Below, piece after piece: positions 63,320-64,000 of a stretch of 64,000 bases of DNA. The stretch covers positions 7,876,501-7,940,500 of the forward strand of contig OY992840.1 in assembly GCA_963921425.1 (NCBI GenBank), written 5' to 3'. Made by a program: the position numbers and the translations under genes. The DNA comes from Dryas octopetala. Its lineage: Eukaryota > Streptophyta > Magnoliopsida > Rosales > Rosaceae. Position 1 is the stretch's first letter. Every line of letters begins with the position of its first letter. The notes under the pieces are model-generated. The model did no database searches. It was not told where the DNA came from and saw only the letters and a list, made by a program, of their open reading frames with translations.

Positions 63320-64000
63320 ATGGACAATCAGAACGACAACTTGGAGTCATCAAATGAAGTAAGTTTGAGTTTTTTTTGAGTTTTTTTGAATTTTTTCGCG
63401 GCTGAAAAACTGTGAGTTCGTGTTTTTATTCGGTAAACCAGTACCGAAATATACATTATATTTCGGTGGATGGTCACCGAATAAATGTATATATTTCGAT
63501 AGGTATCCACCGTTTATAAATGTAATGTCAAATTTTTACACATTTGTTCGGTCGATGCCCGTCGAAAAATGGCAATACATTCGGTGGTTTTTCACCGAAT
63601 GTATTGCCACTGTTCGGCAGATATCCACCGAATGAGAATAACGTATAGTTTTTAAAATAGTTTTATTCGGTAGGTAGTTGTCGAATTATATTGGTATATT
63701 CGGTACTTAGCCACCGAATATATATTGTTTATTCGGTGGATTCCCGTCGAATACTGGGACAGAACTACTTTTTTTCCCGAATGAGCAACGTATAATTGTT
63801 TCATTCGGTAGTCAATTGTCGAACTTTGTTTGAATATTCGGTACTTAGCCACCGAATATATGTGATATTTTCGGTGGCTTCCCGTCGAATACTGGGACAA
63901 AAATTAATTTTTTTTTTTTTTTTTGCTGAATAGGAGCAGCAAGTGGATGCTTCCACCGAACTCAGTATAGTTGAAGGAAGGTGCAATTTTGACTACACCA
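63320..64000 (+). CDS. Possible gene start with the palindrome array in its first intron (partial)
   Basis: ATG at 63320 opens 13 codons (MDNQNDNLESSNE), ending directly at a perfect donor GTAAGT (63359). After the array comes an 18-base T run and the acceptor GCTGAATAG (ends 63933). In phase, the next exon reads EQQVDASTELSIVEGRCNFD and stays open to the window end. I do not recognise the protein. If real, it could be a gene carried by the element (for example a transposase) or a host gene that took up the array. Only the splice geometry supports it. Confidence 0.3.
63428..63890. repeat. Twelve 22-bp palindromes in four triplets, exact 33-bp spacing inside triplets
   Basis: Unit starts: 63428, 63461, 63494; 63546, 63579, 63612; 63665, 63698, 63731; 63803, 63836, 63869. 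Within each triplet the step is exactly 33 bp; between triplet starts it is 118, 119 and 138 bp. Most units begin ATTCGGT and end CGAAT (for example ATTCGGTGG...TTCACCGAAT). Unit 63494 lacks the last bases. Triplets 3 and 4 share long flanking text (GAATACTGGGACA), so the triplet itself was duplicated. A further half unit (TTCCACCGAAC) is at about 63951. Confidence 0.9.

Larger units (their letters stand above)
62890..64000. mobile_element. Left part of a second element with 22-bp-spaced CACCC ends (runs off the window)
   Basis: It begins GGGGGCGGCTATTCCGACC. The word GACCACCC occurs at 62905 and 62927, exactly 22 bp apart, as GCACACCC does at 22003 and 22025 in the foldback at 21989. A C-rich/CCACCACCAT block follows (63000-63260). 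It includes two copies of a CCCTAGA(T/C)ATAGATTG word with TAAACAA (about 63147 and 63261). The palindrome array is at 63428-63890. The right end and target duplication are outside the window. Confidence 0.55.

Noticed and set aside
63428-63890. CRISPR-like array (regular repeats and spacers)
   Set aside because: This is plant nuclear DNA; the repeats are degenerate palindromes with 11-bp spacers, too short and too variable for CRISPR.

Overview
The window is nuclear DNA from a flowering plant, most likely a woody eudicot. Genes have many short exons with GT/AG introns. Their products are plant-specific (a plastid beta-amylase, a long-form dirigent protein, an RLCK-VII kinase). The DNA between them is AT-rich and full of plant transposons and CT/GA microsatellites. 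The sequence does not identify the species.

Host genes: (1) 210-11464 (+) is the 3' part of a VPS13-family lipid-transfer gene, 14 exons, with its 5' part outside the window. (2) 13871-17999 (+) is an eight-exon EndoU/XendoU-type endoribonuclease. (3) 25623-26870 (-) is an intronless dirigent protein of the ESB1/DIR9/DIR10 type. (4) 38795-41168 (+) is a four-exon plastid beta-amylase, BAM3. (5) 43752-44063 (-) is a two-exon gene for a 59-residue membrane protein. (6) 46357-50068 (-) is a four-exon PBL/PCRK-like cytoplasmic kinase. A decayed LRR receptor fragment (about 45400-45790) and a possible gene start at the right edge (63320) were also found. The genes are independent; nothing suggests a cluster with a shared function.

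Mobile DNA takes up much of the rest. A Ty1/copia element (27678-33358, minus) has two 572-bp LTRs with only three mismatches and a GAAGA target duplication, but carries a frameshift and a stop codon. An L1-type LINE (about 51829-57745, plus) has an intact ORF1, an ORF2 with two frameshifts, and a 15-bp target duplication. Three older LINE fragments lie at 18660-19055, 35050-35405 and 59890-60150. Non-autonomous DNA elements include a hAT-like element (19264-20177, 8-bp duplication), a mini-CACTA (24499-24690), a 918-bp foldback (58146-59063, 7-bp duplication), a 995-bp foldback (21989-22983, 8-bp duplication), and at least seven copies of one small foldback family.

The most unusual signal is shared by the foldback at 21989-22983 and the partial element entering at about 62890. 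Both open with similar ends, in which a CACCC word repeats exactly 22 bp apart. Both contain arrays of 22-bp imperfect palindromes, with TTCGG/CCGAA-like halves, placed exactly 33 bp apart. The first has four units in a row. The second has twelve units in four groups of three. I know of no described element with this layout.
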